In this document: one piece after another, positions 54,902 through 64,000 of the stretch
Layout of the letters: every line of letters begins with the position of its first letter
Numbering within the stretch: position 1 is the stretch's first letter
Source of the DNA: an uncultured Sphingorhabdus sp.
GTDB lineage: Bacteria > Pseudomonadota > Alphaproteobacteria > Sphingomonadales > Sphingomonadaceae
Length of the DNA: 64,000 bases
Assembly: GCA_947492905.1 (NCBI GenBank)
Contig: CANLOL010000001.1
Span: 1,962,578 to 2,026,577 of the forward strand
Reading direction: 5' to 3'
Made by a program: the position numbers and the translations under genes
The notes under the pieces: generated by a model
What the model saw: only the letters and a program-made list of their open reading frames with translations
Database searches by the model: none
What the model was told of the DNA's origin: nothing

Positions 54902-56712
54902 AATTCTCTCAAACTTCTGTTTTATCAACGCTTATCATTCTCGGTTCAATTTCTCAGGCCAATAGTGCGTATGCCGCCGAAGATGAAAATGTTGATGCTT
55001 CTGAAACCGCCATTACAAGTGCAGCATCAGTCTGGGCGCACAAAAAAGTAAATGTCATTCCTTCATTATTAAGCAATAAAGATAAGCAGAAATTTGATGC
55101 TATTTTCGCGCATATAGAAAATGGGCAATGGGACGATGCCAAAAAAGCCATTGAAAAGGCACCAAAAGGGCCGCTTAAAAATATGGCCAAAGCCGAATTA
55201 TTCTTGGCCCCTGAAAGCCCGCGCATTGAGCGCGACGATTTGTTAGAGCTTATCAATGACGCACCCTATTTACCCCAAGCCGATCAGCTCAGCCGATTGG
55301 CAACGCGCAGAGGGGCTGAGAGCTTACCCGCGCTTCCTGGTCGCCAAAAATTATCATATACTGGCAGCTCACCAAGCCGCCATTTGCCAAAATCAGTGGA
55401 AGAAAATGGCGCTGATAAAATTCGCAATATCATTGTGCGCTACATTAAAAATGATGCCCCAAGCTCTGCCGAAGATGTTCTAAATAATGTCAGCTCTGAT
55501 ATATCAGATGCTTTGCGCACAGAATTACAATATCGCATAGCTTGGTCTTATTATATTGAAAATAATGATGTTAGCGCCCTTCGTTTAGCAACAATTGCTA
55601 GCCAAAATGCTGGTGAATGGGCCGTTCAAGCGCATTGGGTAAAAGGCCTAGCGCATTGGAGATTAGGACAATTTGCGCAAGCCCTTCCCTCTTTCGATCA
55701 TGTAGCCAGCTTTGCCCATAATGAAGATTTACGCAGCGCAGGATATTATTGGGGTTCGCGTGCAGCTATGTCGTCGAAACGTCCCGATTTGTCGCAAGCG
55801 CGTCTGCAAAATGCAGCCGTTTTCGAAGAAACTTTTTACGGTCTATTATCACGCGAAGCTTTGGGCATGAAAGTTGCCAAAATCCAAGATACTAAGCTGA
55901 ATAAAAATGACTGGAAAAAAATCCGTAGCGAAGAAAATGTTCAAATCACATTGGGCCTTTCTGAATTGGGCCGAACATCATTAGCAAAAGAAACATTGCA
56001 ATTCCAAGCGCGCGTTGCAGGAAAAGATCATCATAATGAATTGGGCAAATTGGCCAGTGAAATTGGTCTTCCCGAAACACAATTATGGCTAGCACAATAT
56101 AGCCCTAGCAACAAAAATGCGTCTGTTTCTCTGCGCTATCCTACGCCCAATTGGGCTCCCAAAAATGGCTGGCGTATAGATAGTTCTCTTGCATTTGCGC
56201 ATACCCTGCAAGAATCAGCATGGAGAAAAAGCGTGGTAAGCCCCGCTAATGCGCGCGGATTGATGCAAGTTCTTCCCGGCACGGCCCGCGATATTGCAAG
56301 ATCGTCTGGCTATACATTCAAATCCAGCGACTTGAATAAACCCGAAGTGAATTTGGAATATGGCCAATCATTTCTGGAACATCTGCGCGATAGTAGCGGA
56401 ACCGAAGGTCTCCTTCCTAAGGTTATTGCAGCCTATAATGCTGGTCTAACCCCTATCACTCGCTGGAATCATGAAATAAATGATGGCGGCGATCCATTGC
56501 TCTATATTGAATCCATCCCATATTGGGAAACCCGCGGATATGTAGCCACAATCTTGCGCAACTATTGGGTTTATGAGCAAAAAAATAATAGTAATAGCGG
56601 TTCAAAAGCAGGTTTAGCCCAAAATCTTTGGCCTAGTTTTCCCAATGCTTCCAATGGCAATCGCGTAACATTGGTGAACAAAAGCAAGAGCTCTTCACTT
56701 GCCGCTCGATAA
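54898..56712 (+). CDS. Soluble-type lytic murein transglycosylase
   Basis: 604 residues from a GTG at 54898 that overlaps the previous TGA (GTGA). Signal peptide (ANSAYA), a long helical-repeat domain that forms a ring in Slt70, and a C-terminal SLT domain: LQESAW with catalytic Glu439, SPANARGLMQVLPGTA, AYNAGLTPITRW and IPYWETRGYV. Cleaves peptidoglycan glycan strands to 1,6-anhydro-muropeptides in the periplasm. An upstream ATG would place the start inside the UDG-like gene and lose the signal peptide, so it is rejected. Confidence 0.93.
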   Translation: MKFSQTSVLSTLIILGSISQANSAYAAEDENVDASETAITSAASVWAHKKVNVIPSLLSNKDKQKFDAIFAHIENGQWDDAKKAIEKAPKGPLKNMAKAELFLAPESPRIERDDLLELINDAPYLPQADQLSRLATRRGAESLPALPGRQKLSYTGSSPSRHLPKSVEENGADKIRNIIVRYIKNDAPSSAEDVLNNVSSDISDALRTELQYRIAWSYYIENNDVSALRLATIASQNAGEWAVQAHWVKGLAHWRLGQFAQALPSFDHVASFAHNEDLRSAGYYWGSRAAMSSKRPDLSQARLQNAAVFEETFYGLLSREALGMKVAKIQDTKLNKNDWKKIRSEENVQITLGLSELGRTSLAKETLQFQARVAGKDHHNELGKLASEIGLPETQLWLAQYSPSNKNASVSLRYPTPNWAPKNGWRIDSSLAFAHTLQESAWRKSVVSPANARGLMQVLPGTARDIARSSGYTFKSSDLNKPEVNLEYGQSFLEHLRDSSGTEGLLPKVIAAYNAGLTPITRWNHEINDGGDPLLYIESIPYWETRGYVATILRNYWVYEQKNNSNSGSKAGLAQNLWPSFPNASNGNRVTLVNKSKSSSLAAR

Positions 56713-57226
56713 AAGCAAAGCCTTTAAGCCCATTAATATAGCGCTTCTAACGCTATCCGATACCCGCACAAAAGATGATGATAGCAGCGGCGATATATTG
56801 AATCAGCGGATTATTGATGCTGGTCATACAATCATTGATCGCATCATCTGCAAAGAAGATTTATCGGTCATGGTAACGCAATTGCGAACATGGATTGATG
56901 ATGTAAATGTGGATTGTATCATCACAACGGGCGGAACGGGATTAACCGGACGCGATTTAACTCCCGAAGCATTAGATGCTGTAAAAACAAAAGAAATCCC
57001 AGGTTTTGGCGAATATTTTCGCTATATTAGCATAGCATCCATTGGCACATCCACTTTGCAATCACGCGCTTGCGCAGTAGTTGCTAGCGGCACCTATATA
57101 TTCGCCCTGCCCGGATCCAATGGCGCCGTAAAAGATGGCTGGGACCAGATATTGCTGCACCAGCTAGATAGCCGCCACAAACCCTGTAACTTTGTGGAAA
57201 TTATGCCACGCCTGATGGAAACTTGA
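56699..57226 (+). CDS. moaB: Molybdenum cofactor biosynthesis protein MoaB
   Basis: 175 residues. Binds molybdopterin and is assigned to its adenylylation. ALLTLSDTRTKDDDSSG, ITTGGTGLTGRDLTPEA and FALPGSNGAVKDGWDQIL are the family signatures. The start is a TTG that lies 14 nt inside the end of the transglycosylase; there is no closer ATG keeping the conserved N-terminus. Confidence 0.93.
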   Translation: MPLDKSKAFKPINIALLTLSDTRTKDDDSSGDILNQRIIDAGHTIIDRIICKEDLSVMVTQLRTWIDDVNVDCIITTGGTGLTGRDLTPEALDAVKTKEIPGFGEYFRYISIASIGTSTLQSRACAVVASGTYIFALPGSNGAVKDGWDQILLHQLDSRHKPCNFVEIMPRLMET

Positions 57227-57256
57227 CCATATTACTAATTCCAATTAATTAGCTAT

Positions 57257-57727
57257 ATGATTATTAGAGAATTTCATCCCGATGATGCTGAACAGATATC
57301 GCAGCTATTTCAACGTTCTGTACTTGAATTAGGCCGTATATTCTATACTAAAGAACAAGTTATTGCATGGGCCGCACGTGGCCCTAGACCTGAAAATATA
57401 ATTGCACGTAATCAAGGGAATATGTCCACACTTGTTAATAGCGATACGCAAGGAAAAATTCTTGCTTATGCAGAACTTGAACATGATGGCCATATCGATC
57501 AAGTATATTCTCTTCCAGAAGCTGCAAGAAAAAATATCGTTTCCGCACTATATGATGAAATTGAAACATTAGCGCGCAATAGAAAAATAAAAAAACTCTA
57601 CACCGAGGCTAGTGAGGGCGCACTCAGGTTCTTCTTAAAAAAAGACTTTACCACTTTGGATCGCATAGATTTTGAAATTGAAGGTGTCTCAATACATAAT
57701 TATAATATGGAAAAACTTATTTCATGA
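57257..57727 (+). CDS. GNAT-family N-acetyltransferase
   Basis: 156 residues. N-terminal IREFHPDDAEQISQLFQRSV, a central strand (ILAYAELEHDGHIDQVYSLPEA) and the acetyl-CoA region with ARKNIVSALYDEIETLAR, then FFLKKDF, the usual last GNAT strand. The pyrophosphate-binding Q/RxxGxG/A loop is only partly recognisable. Substrate unknown. Probably the last gene of the slt-moaB run. Confidence 0.82.
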   Translation: MIIREFHPDDAEQISQLFQRSVLELGRIFYTKEQVIAWAARGPRPENIIARNQGNMSTLVNSDTQGKILAYAELEHDGHIDQVYSLPEAARKNIVSALYDEIETLARNRKIKKLYTEASEGALRFFLKKDFTTLDRIDFEIEGVSIHNYNMEKLIS

Positions 57728-57761
57728 TCTATCCCTATTATAATTTAGGACTCAATTCTCA

Positions 57762-58196
57762 CTATCCAAAACCATTCCCTTTGGTTTCAATCGGCTTCAT
57801 ACGTATCAAGCGGCTCGTTTGCACTGCGGCTTGTCTGTTCACGACGGCGATTTGATAGGCAGGATCGGTGACCATCTCTAGAAATGCACTGCTATTAGGA
57901 TAGCGCGCAATAAAACACGCATCCCAAGTCTCATCGGATGGACCAATCAGCAGCGCCTCCATCTTGCCGCGCCAAATAATCGAACCACCAACGCGCTCAA
58001 ATATTGGGCCACTCTCTTTCCCATATCTCTGATAGGCTTCAAAACCGCTGAGGCCTTTTCCCGACTGTGCATGCCCATCGGGATAGGTTGCTTGCTCTTT
58101 GAAGCGGATTAAGTTGAGCATTTCTATGGGCGTATCGCGCGGCAGAGATTTGAAATGCTCAAAAGCGGCGCGCTCTGGATCAACATGATTTTCCAT
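57762..58196 (-). CDS. DUF1330 family protein
   Basis: 144 residues with a ferredoxin-like fold pattern: PIEMLNLIRFKEQATYPDG, FEAYQRYGKESGPIFERVGG, ACFIARYPNSSAFLEMVTDPAYQIA and a final VVNRQAAVQTSRLI are conserved in DUF1330. Function unknown. It follows the acyl-CoA synthetase by 3 nt, so the two are probably coupled, which suggests a role in acyl metabolism. Confidence 0.87.
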   Translation of the reverse strand: MENHVDPERAAFEHFKSLPRDTPIEMLNLIRFKEQATYPDGHAQSGKGLSGFEAYQRYGKESGPIFERVGGSIIWRGKMEALLIGPSDETWDACFIARYPNSSAFLEMVTDPAYQIAVVNRQAAVQTSRLIRMKPIETKGNGFG

Positions 58197-58199
58197 GAT

Positions 58200-59792
58200 T
58201 TACGCCGTTAATTTATAATCAGAAAATTGCTTACGTAATTCTGTCTTAAGAATTTTTCCAGTTGCCGTATGCGGTATTTCATCAATAAATTCAATAGCAT
58301 CAGGCATCCACCATTTGGCAATCTTGCCATCTAAATAAGCTTTCACTTCATCGGCCGTTACGGACGAATCGGGGCTTCTGACAATCGCTAGCAATGGCCG
58401 TTCGTCCCATTTGGGATGATAAATACCAATAGCAGCAGCTTCGGCAACCCCCGGACAACCGACCGCAACATTTTCCAATTCTACCGAGCTAATCCATTCA
58501 CCACCCGATTTAATCACATCTTTTGAACGATCGGTAATTTGCAAAGTTCCATCAGGATGCAAAGTCGCAACATCGCCTGTATCGAACCAACCATTTTCAT
58601 CGCAAGCATCAGCATCGGCTTTGAAATAGCGTTTAATAATCCACGGACCGCGTATCAACAATCGGCCCGATGTTTCACCATCGCGGGGCAGCAAATTATC
58701 ATCATCATCGACGGTACATAGCTCAACACCAAATATCGGGCGTCCTTGCTTACAAACTTGGTCAACTTGTTCATCAAAACTCAAATCATCCCAATCGCTG
58801 CTAGGTGATCCCACAGTACCAATGGGTGATGTTTCGGTCATCCCCCAAGCATGCCCCACACGAATACCGGCCTTCATCAAACGCTCAATCATAGAGCGCG
58901 GCGCGGCTGATCCGCCAATTGTCGCCATGCGCAAAGCGCCCAAATCGACGCCCGTTTGATCTTGATATTGGAACATACCAAGCCAGACCGTTGGAACTCC
59001 AGCACTGTGCGTGACTTTTTCTTTCATCATCAAATCGTGCAAGATCTTTGGTTCATTCACAGCGCTATAAACAAATTTCACGCCGCATGCTGCTCCAGCC
59101 CAAGGCAAACCCCAACTTGCGGCATGGAACATAGGAACGATAGGCAGCATCACCGATTGCGCATCAAAATCAAATGCAGCAGGTTGCAATCCTGAAATAG
59201 CATGGAGCGTTGTTGAGCGATGTTCATAAATAACGCCCTTTGGATTGCCCGTCGTACCGCTGGTGTAACAAAGCATACAAGGGTCATGCTCATCGCACTG
59301 CGCCCATTCTATATTTCCATCATGCGGCGCAATCCACTCTTCGAAACCATCCGTACCCGCCGGCGGATCATAGCAGATATAATGCTCAATACTGGTCCAT
59401 TGATCTTTTAATCGGTCAATAATCGGCTGAAATGCTGCATCATAGAGCAAAACCTTATCTTCGGCATGATTGGCAATATAGAGCAATTGTTCATCAAATA
59501 GCCGCGGATTGATAGTATGCAATATACCGCCAACGCCAACCGCCCCATACCAGCTAACCAAATGGCGGCTATGGTTCATCGCGAGCGTCGCTATTCTATC
59601 GCCTTTGGATATGCCAAGCGCTTGGAGAGCTTGAGTCATTTTTAGAGCATCCGCTCTTATGCCAGCCCAATTGGTGCGCGTTTCATTACCGTCGGCCCAA
59701 TAGGATACAATTTCCCTATTCCCATGTTCGCGTGCTGCATGATCAATTAAATTGCTGACCTGCATGGGTTGATGTTGCATTCCACCTGTCAT
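58200..59792 (-). CDS. Acyl-CoA synthetase (AMP-binding)
   Basis: 530 residues. ANL-family motifs: P-loop [45 protein letters not shown] and the C-terminal [11 protein letters not shown] with the catalytic Lys. ATP activates a carboxylic acid to acyl-AMP and then acyl-CoA. The medium- and long-chain fatty acyl group fits best, and aryl or other acids remain possible. The ATG at 59792 follows GGAGAGAG, and the next in-frame ATGs are nearby. Confidence 0.9.
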   Translation of the reverse strand: MTGGMQHQPMQVSNLIDHAAREHGNREIVSYWADGNETRTNWAGIRADALKMTQALQALGISKGDRIATLAMNHSRHLVSWYGAVGVGGILHTINPRLFDEQLLYIANHAEDKVLLYDAAFQPIIDRLKDQWTSIEHYICYDPPAGTDGFEEWIAPHDGNIEWAQCDEHDPCMLCYTSGTTGNPKGVIYEHRSTTLHAISGLQPAAFDFDAQSVMLPIVPMFHAASWGLPWAGAACGVKFVYSAVNEPKILHDLMMKEKVTHSAGVPTVWLGMFQYQDQTGVDLGALRMATIGGSAAPRSMIERLMKAGIRVGHAWGMTETSPIGTVGSPSSDWDDLSFDEQVDQVCKQGRPIFGVELCTVDDDDNLLPRDGETSGRLLIRGPWIIKRYFKADADACDENGWFDTGDVATLHPDGTLQITDRSKDVIKSGGEWISSVELENVAVGCPGVAEAAAIGIYHPKWDERPLLAIVRSPDSSVTADEVKAYLDGKIAKWWMPDAIEFIDEIPHTATGKILKTELRKQFSDYKLTA

Positions 59793-59830
59793 TGCTCTCT
59801 CCTATACTTAATTGTCTGATTAATGACGAA

Positions 59831-62800
59831 TTATAGGTCCGCACGCAAGGGGGCAATTACAACATTGTCGATACCGTCAATTTCAGCCACTTGCGCAGCT
59901 ATGTCACCATCAAGCCTAAAATTCTGGCCAAGGATAACTGGAATTTGATTATCATTACATTCGACATTGGCCACCAAACGGCCTTTGCCATTAGAATAAG
60001 GTGCCATGAGATTAGCGAGCAAATGGAATGCATCGCCTTTGGTCACATTCAGCGCCATTTGTATGCGCGCATTTTGCACCATTTTAGCTAGAGGCCTTGC
60101 GCTTTTGATAGAGAATCTTGGCGTTTCATCGCCTTCTTTCATATCCATTTCAATATTGAGCAAGACACATTCCGCAGTTTTGGCATGTTCGGCCAATTCG
60201 CTCGCGACTTCCTCTTCAAAACAAGAGGCAGAAAATTGCCCGCTGCTGTCTGATAAATCCACCAACACAAAGCGCTTACCGCGCCTAGATTCGCGCCAAC
60301 GCACGCCTTCTATTAAGGCTGCGATGACCGCAGGCTTGCGGGTTCCCTCTGCTATTGGGCCGCTGAGCATTAATTCGCTATAGCTGCGCGCACCGTTGGA
60401 GCGTGCAACGGCTTCAAATTGGGTCACCGGATGCGCAGAGAAATAAAAGCCATAGGCATCTTTCTCTTTCATCATACGCTCACCTAAGGCCCATGAAGCC
60501 TCTTTGTTGAGGCGCAAAGATGCGACATCGCTGTTGCCCTCGCCAAATAATCCGCCCTGCCCGCTCTCACGTGATTCTTTGGCGGATTGTGCTGCTGATA
60601 TGATCGTATCTGCTGCCTCGAACACAGCCGCACGATTTGCTTCTATGCTATCAAAAGCTCCGCCCGATGCTAGATTTTCTAACTGACGGCGATTAATCAT
60701 GGTCGGGTCAATACGATTGGCAAAATCATCTATGCTCTTATAAGCACCAGAAGTATTTCTCTCTGCGACCAGAGATTCCATCGCTTTTTCGCCAACATTT
60801 TTAACACCAGCAAGCGCAAATAGCACAGCCAATTCGCCATTATCATCTTTTGCCACTGTGAAATTGGCTTCGCTTTTGTTCACGCAGGGCGCTAAGCATT
60901 TCACCTCTAGCCGGCGCATATCGTCAATGAAAATGCCCAATTTATCGGTTTGATGCATGTCAAATCGCATCGATGCTGCGTAAAATTCATGCGGATAATA
61001 GGCCTTAAACCATGCTGTATGATAGGCCAGCAAAGCATAAGCCGCAGCATGGCTTTTGTTAAAACCATAGCCCGCAAATTTATCAATTAAATCAAACAGC
61101 TCATTTGCTTTAGCTGCATCAATATCATTATGCTCTTTGCAGCCTTTGACAAAAATCTCGCGCTGCGTGTCCATCTCGGCTTGGATTTTCTTACCCATTG
61201 CGCGGCGCAGCAAATCCGCTCCGCCCAATGTATAGCCCGCCAATATTTGCGCTGCTTGCATAACTTGTTCTTGATACACAAAAATACCATAAGTTTCTTT
61301 GAGAACAGTCTCTAGCAAATCATGCGGATATGATATTTCCTCTTCGCCATTTTTACGGCGACCAAACATAGGAATATTATCCATAGGGCCGGGACGATAG
61401 AGCGATACCAGTGCGATAATATCGCCAAAATTAGTAGGTTTCACCGCAGACAATGTGCGGCGCATGCCCTCAGATTCGAGCTGGAACACACCCACAGTAT
61501 TGCCGCTTTGCAGCAGCTCATATACTTTAGGATCATCAACCGGCAGGCTCGGCAAATCGACCTTAATATCGCGCAAGGCCAATAATTCCTCAGCGCGTTG
61601 CAGCACCGATAATGTTTTCAATCCCAAAAAGTCGAACTTAACAAGGCCTGCAATTTCGACAAATTTCATATCAAATTGCGTTACGGGTATTTCGGAACGC
61701 GGATCACGATAGAGCGGCACCAAATGCGATAAATTTCTATCCCCAATCACAACGCCAGCAGCATGGGTTGAGCTATGACGCGGTAATCCCTCTAATTTCA
61801 TAGCCAAATCGAACAGGCGCTTTACATCATCTTCGCGGCGATATTCTTCGCGTAATTCAGCAACGCCGCCAAGCGCTCTTTTCAAATCCCATGGATCGGT
61901 AGGATGGTTGGGAACCATCTTACAAAGCCTATCCACTTGACCATAACTCATTTGCAATACGCGTCCAGTATCCCGCAAAACGGCGCGCGCTTTCAGCTTA
62001 CCAAAGGTGATAATCTGCGCAACCTGATCACGGCCGTATTTTTGCTGCACATATTGAATGACTTCGGTGCGCCGCGTCTCGCAAAAATCAATATCGAAAT
62101 CGGGCATTGATACACGATCAGGATTCAAAAACCGTTCAAACAAGAGACCCAATTCAATCGGATCCAAATCCGTAATCGTCAGCGACCAAGCCACCACACT
62201 GCCCGCACCAGATCCGCGCCCAGGGCCAACCGCTATACCATTATCTTTGGCCCATTTGATAAAATCGGCAACGATCAAGAAATAACCGGGGAACCCCATA
62301 TCGGTGATGACTTTGGTTTCAAAATCAAGACGGTCATAATAGACCTGCCTCTGTGCATCGCTTAATTCACCATATTTGGATAATCGATCATCCAGCCCTT
62401 TGCGCGCATCATCACGCAATTGTTGAGCTTCTGCATCAATATCGCCCGCAATACTAGGCAATATGGGCGCACGCCTTGGCGAACCAACACCGCAGCGCTG
62501 CGCGATGATTAGTGTATTGGACAATGCTTCGGGTATATCGGCAAATATTTCGCGCATTTGCGGGCCAGATTTTATCCAAGCCTCGCGCGAGCTATGCTTG
62601 CGATCCTCGCTCTCAATATAAGCGCCTTGGGCAATGCAGAGCATAGCATCATGCGCCTCAAAAAAATCAGGCTCTGCAAAACAACTTGGATTAGTAGCCA
62701 CCAGAGCAATATTGCGCTCATAGGCCAATTCTATCAGCGCATTTTCAGCAGCTTCTTCATTTTTATCTCCGCGCCGACACAGCTCAATATAGAGCCTATC

Positions 62801-63301
62801 TCCAAAAGTATTTTGTAATGTATCAAGATAGCCATGCGCATCATCAATCTGCCCTTCGGCTATCAGACGCGTTAAAGCCCCTTCCCCACCAGCAGTAAGG
62901 GCAATCAAACCTTCATTATGATCGCAAATATCGCTTAAACTAACATGTGCAGCATCCGTAATCGGGCGATCCAAATGCGATGCAGAAACCAATTTACACA
63001 GATTTTCATAACCTGTTTCATTTTGCGCATAGAGTGCGAGCCAATCATATTGCAGCGAACTGCCCGCTTGCTGTTTCTCGCGCGCGACAGAGATCAAAGT
63101 CCCTAATATAGGCTGCACACCCGTTTCCCGGCATCCATCCTCAAACGCCATCACCCCATAGAGACCATTACGATCGCTAATCGCTATCGCTGGAAATCCA
63201 AGGTTTTTGGCATATTTACCGATGGCCTTTGGTTCCATAGCGCCATCCAGCATTGTATAGGCTGAGAATATACGGAGCGGAACAAAGGGCACATAAGACA
63301 T
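59831..63301 (-). CDS. dnaE: DNA polymerase III alpha subunit
   Basis: Replicative polymerase, 1156 residues. N-terminal PHP domain (residues 1-270), the polymerase core with GPGRGSGAGSVVAW and catalytic aspartates 401, 403 and 405 in PDFDIDFCETRR, the tandem HhH region and a C-terminal OB and tau-binding part. The PHP metal site HSxYS of E. coli reads FSAYT (residues 12-16), the first His being lost, so no proofreading or phosphatase metal site is expected here. It follows the acyl-CoA synthetase by about 40 nt. Confidence 0.97.
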   Translation of the reverse strand: MSYVPFVPLRIFSAYTMLDGAMEPKAIGKYAKNLGFPAIAISDRNGLYGVMAFEDGCRETGVQPILGTLISVAREKQQAGSSLQYDWLALYAQNETGYENLCKLVSASHLDRPITDAAHVSLSDICDHNEGLIALTAGGEGALTRLIAEGQIDDAHGYLDTLQNTFGDRLYIELCRRGDKNEEAAENALIELAYERNIALVATNPSCFAEPDFFEAHDAMLCIAQGAYIESEDRKHSSREAWIKSGPQMREIFADIPEALSNTLIIAQRCGVGSPRRAPILPSIAGDIDAEAQQLRDDARKGLDDRLSKYGELSDAQRQVYYDRLDFETKVITDMGFPGYFLIVADFIKWAKDNGIAVGPGRGSGAGSVVAWSLTITDLDPIELGLLFERFLNPDRVSMPDFDIDFCETRRTEVIQYVQQKYGRDQVAQIITFGKLKARAVLRDTGRVLQMSYGQVDRLCKMVPNHPTDPWDLKRALGGVAELREEYRREDDVKRLFDLAMKLEGLPRHSSTHAAGVVIGDRNLSHLVPLYRDPRSEIPVTQFDMKFVEIAGLVKFDFLGLKTLSVLQRAEELLALRDIKVDLPSLPVDDPKVYELLQSGNTVGVFQLESEGMRRTLSAVKPTNFGDIIALVSLYRPGPMDNIPMFGRRKNGEEEISYPHDLLETVLKETYGIFVYQEQVMQAAQILAGYTLGGADLLRRAMGKKIQAEMDTQREIFVKGCKEHNDIDAAKANELFDLIDKFAGYGFNKSHAAAYALLAYHTAWFKAYYPHEFYAASMRFDMHQTDKLGIFIDDMRRLEVKCLAPCVNKSEANFTVAKDDNGELAVLFALAGVKNVGEKAMESLVAERNTSGAYKSIDDFANRIDPTMINRRQLENLASGGAFDSIEANRAAVFEAADTIISAAQSAKESRESGQGGLFGEGNSDVASLRLNKEASWALGERMMKEKDAYGFYFSAHPVTQFEAVARSNGARSYSELMLSGPIAEGTRKPAVIAALIEGVRWRESRRGKRFVLVDLSDSSGQFSASCFEEEVASELAEHAKTAECVLLNIEMDMKEGDETPRFSIKSARPLAKMVQNARIQMALNVTKGDAFHLLANLMAPYSNGKGRLVANVECNDNQIPVILGQNFRLDGDIAAQVAEIDGIDNVVIAPLRADL

Positions 63302-63410
63302 ATTAAAATCTTATGCGAGAGGCGGGAAATGTCAAAACTTACTGCGGTAAAAGCTGTGGACAAGGAGAGTTATTTTAGCCGCTCATTCGCTTATATTATT
63401 TCGCGAAACA

Positions 63411-63890
63411 TCATTGCGCCAATAAGGTTTCAATATCTTTTTTAAGCGTCAATGGTTTAACCTGTGGGCCATGGCGAGCAACGACATTTCCTTGCTTATC
63501 AATCAGAAATTTTGTGAAATTCCATTTGATTTTGCGCGATCCCAATAAACCCGCCTGCTTAGATTTTAGATGCTCCCAAAATGGGTCTGCATTATCGCCA
63601 TTAACCTCTATTTTTTCCATCAAGGGAAAGCTAACATCATAATTGAGGGTACAAAAATTCTTTATCTCTTCGGCATCGCCCGGTTCTTGCGCGCCAAATT
63701 GATTGCATGGAAAGGCCAATATCTCCAATCCTTGATCGGCATATTCTTTATACAGCTCTTCCAGCCCTTCATATTGCGGCGTAAACCCGCATTTTGAAGC
63801 CGTATTCACCACCAAAATCACTTTGCCCCGATATGCATCAAAGGATGCAGATGATCCATCGGCTTGTTTTAGTATAAAATCATCTGCCAT
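63411..63890 (-). CDS. Glutathione peroxidase
   Basis: 159 residues of the thiol peroxidase/GPx family. Cys34 in NTASKCGFTPQY, Gln in FPCNQFGAQEPG, Trp and Asn in KWNFTKFLID make the catalytic set. A second Cys occurs in FPCNQF and a third in NFCTLN, so it may use thioredoxin as well. It has no signal peptide, and pairs functionally with gor at 26146 for hydroperoxide defence. Confidence 0.94.
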   Translation of the reverse strand: MADDFILKQADGSSASFDAYRGKVILVVNTASKCGFTPQYEGLEELYKEYADQGLEILAFPCNQFGAQEPGDAEEIKNFCTLNYDVSFPLMEKIEVNGDNADPFWEHLKSKQAGLLGSRKIKWNFTKFLIDKQGNVVARHGPQVKPLTLKKDIETLLAQ

Positions 63891-63913
63891 TATATGTACC
63901 TTTGTTTTGCGGT

Positions 63914-64000
63914 TTAATCTTCGTGCAATATTCCATCTTTTAATCGCACTACGCGATCCATTTTGCGCGCTAAACGTTCATTATGCGTGGCTATCAGGGA
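63914..64000 (-). CDS. lolD: Partial LolD-like ABC transporter ATP-binding protein (C-terminus only)
   Basis: The last 28 residues before a TAA at 63914-63916. ATHNERLARKMDRVVRLKDG has the H-loop His typical of ABC ATPases, and the sequence resembles the C-terminus of LolD, the ATPase that releases lipoproteins for transport to the outer membrane. The remainder lies outside the window, so assignment to LolD rather than a related ATPase is tentative. Confidence 0.55.
   Translation of the reverse strand, partial: SLIATHNERLARKMDRVVRLKDGILHED

Noticed and set aside
59831-63301. Loss of the PHP metal-site His in DnaE considered as a novelty
   Set aside because: Degenerate PHP sites are common in proteobacterial DnaE; nothing unusual beyond that.

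Overview
The window looks like a chromosomal segment of an alphaproteobacterium, most probably a Sphingomonadales-type organism. The evidence is ALA synthase (HemA) for haem synthesis, the dapF-mtaB-ftsY-yciB string, PEP-CTERM-like proteins ending in a VPAPG...RRRKK tail, alphaproteobacterial DnaE and ETF-QO, and the VRPEP(VEG)/GVSTSST repeat family (recalled from sphingomonads) inside methylmalonyl-CoA mutase. The sequence is visibly AT-rich for that order. Coding density is high. Many neighbouring genes overlap by 1-4 nt (ATGA, GTGA, TTGA, TAATG), so several starts can be fixed with confidence. I saw no rRNA, tRNA, CRISPR array, insertion sequence, prophage or plasmid function.

Layout. 1-1931 (minus): cut membrane protein, alpha/beta hydrolase, HCCA-isomerase-like thioredoxin-fold protein. 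2019-3937 (minus): two secreted PEP-CTERM-like proteins, each with its own terminator; one is almost entirely a Ser/Gly/Thr repeat. 4115-9167 (minus): asd, then the translation operon ffh-rpsP-rimM-[small membrane protein]-trmD-rplS. 9393-14857 (plus): GGDEF/EAL protein, then dapF-mtaB-ftsY-yciB. 14859-25996 (minus): an operon-like run for propionyl-CoA to succinyl-CoA (pccB, mce, scpA, pccA) that also holds an enoyl-CoA hydratase-like gene, biotin synthase, a DUF808 membrane protein and four small uncharacterised or exported proteins. 26146-29083 (minus): gor, pgi. 29213-31688 (plus): lepB-rnc-era. 31709-36224 (minus): topA, dprA, plsY. 36353-38568 (plus): murI, hemA. 38604-39599 (minus): Thr/Ser dehydratase. 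39647-43401 (plus): the polyamine cluster, carboxynorspermidine synthase, nspC and an ornithine/lysine decarboxylase preceded by a speF-like structured leader. 43472-45405 (plus): two tandem MAPEG proteins and a nitrilase. 45431-53906 (minus): RNA m5U methyltransferase, lipoprotein, ilvD, N-formylglutamate amidohydrolase-like, ispE, TPR protein, ETF-QO. 54026-57727 (plus): UDG-like protein, lytic transglycosylase, moaB, GNAT. 57762-64000 (minus): DUF1330, acyl-CoA synthetase, dnaE, glutathione peroxidase, end of lolD.

How genes connect. The PCC-MCE-MCM run is a complete route for propionyl-CoA from branched-chain amino acids or odd-chain fatty acids, and bioB in the same run could supply PCC's cofactor. 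The decarboxylase, carboxynorspermidine synthase and NspC together would make spermidine-type triamines from a diamine and aspartate semialdehyde, the product of asd in this same window. SRP parts (ffh, ftsY) and signal peptidase I (lepB) are all present.

The most interesting signals are local DNA structures rather than a new multi-gene system: a triplicated 17-nt start region ahead of nspC that creates two five-codon mini-ORFs, a structured leader able to mask the decarboxylase start, an in-frame palindromic-repeat array that lengthens the linker of methylmalonyl-CoA mutase, and a 12-nt tandem repeat just upstream of pccB. I did not find convincing evidence for a wholly undescribed system.
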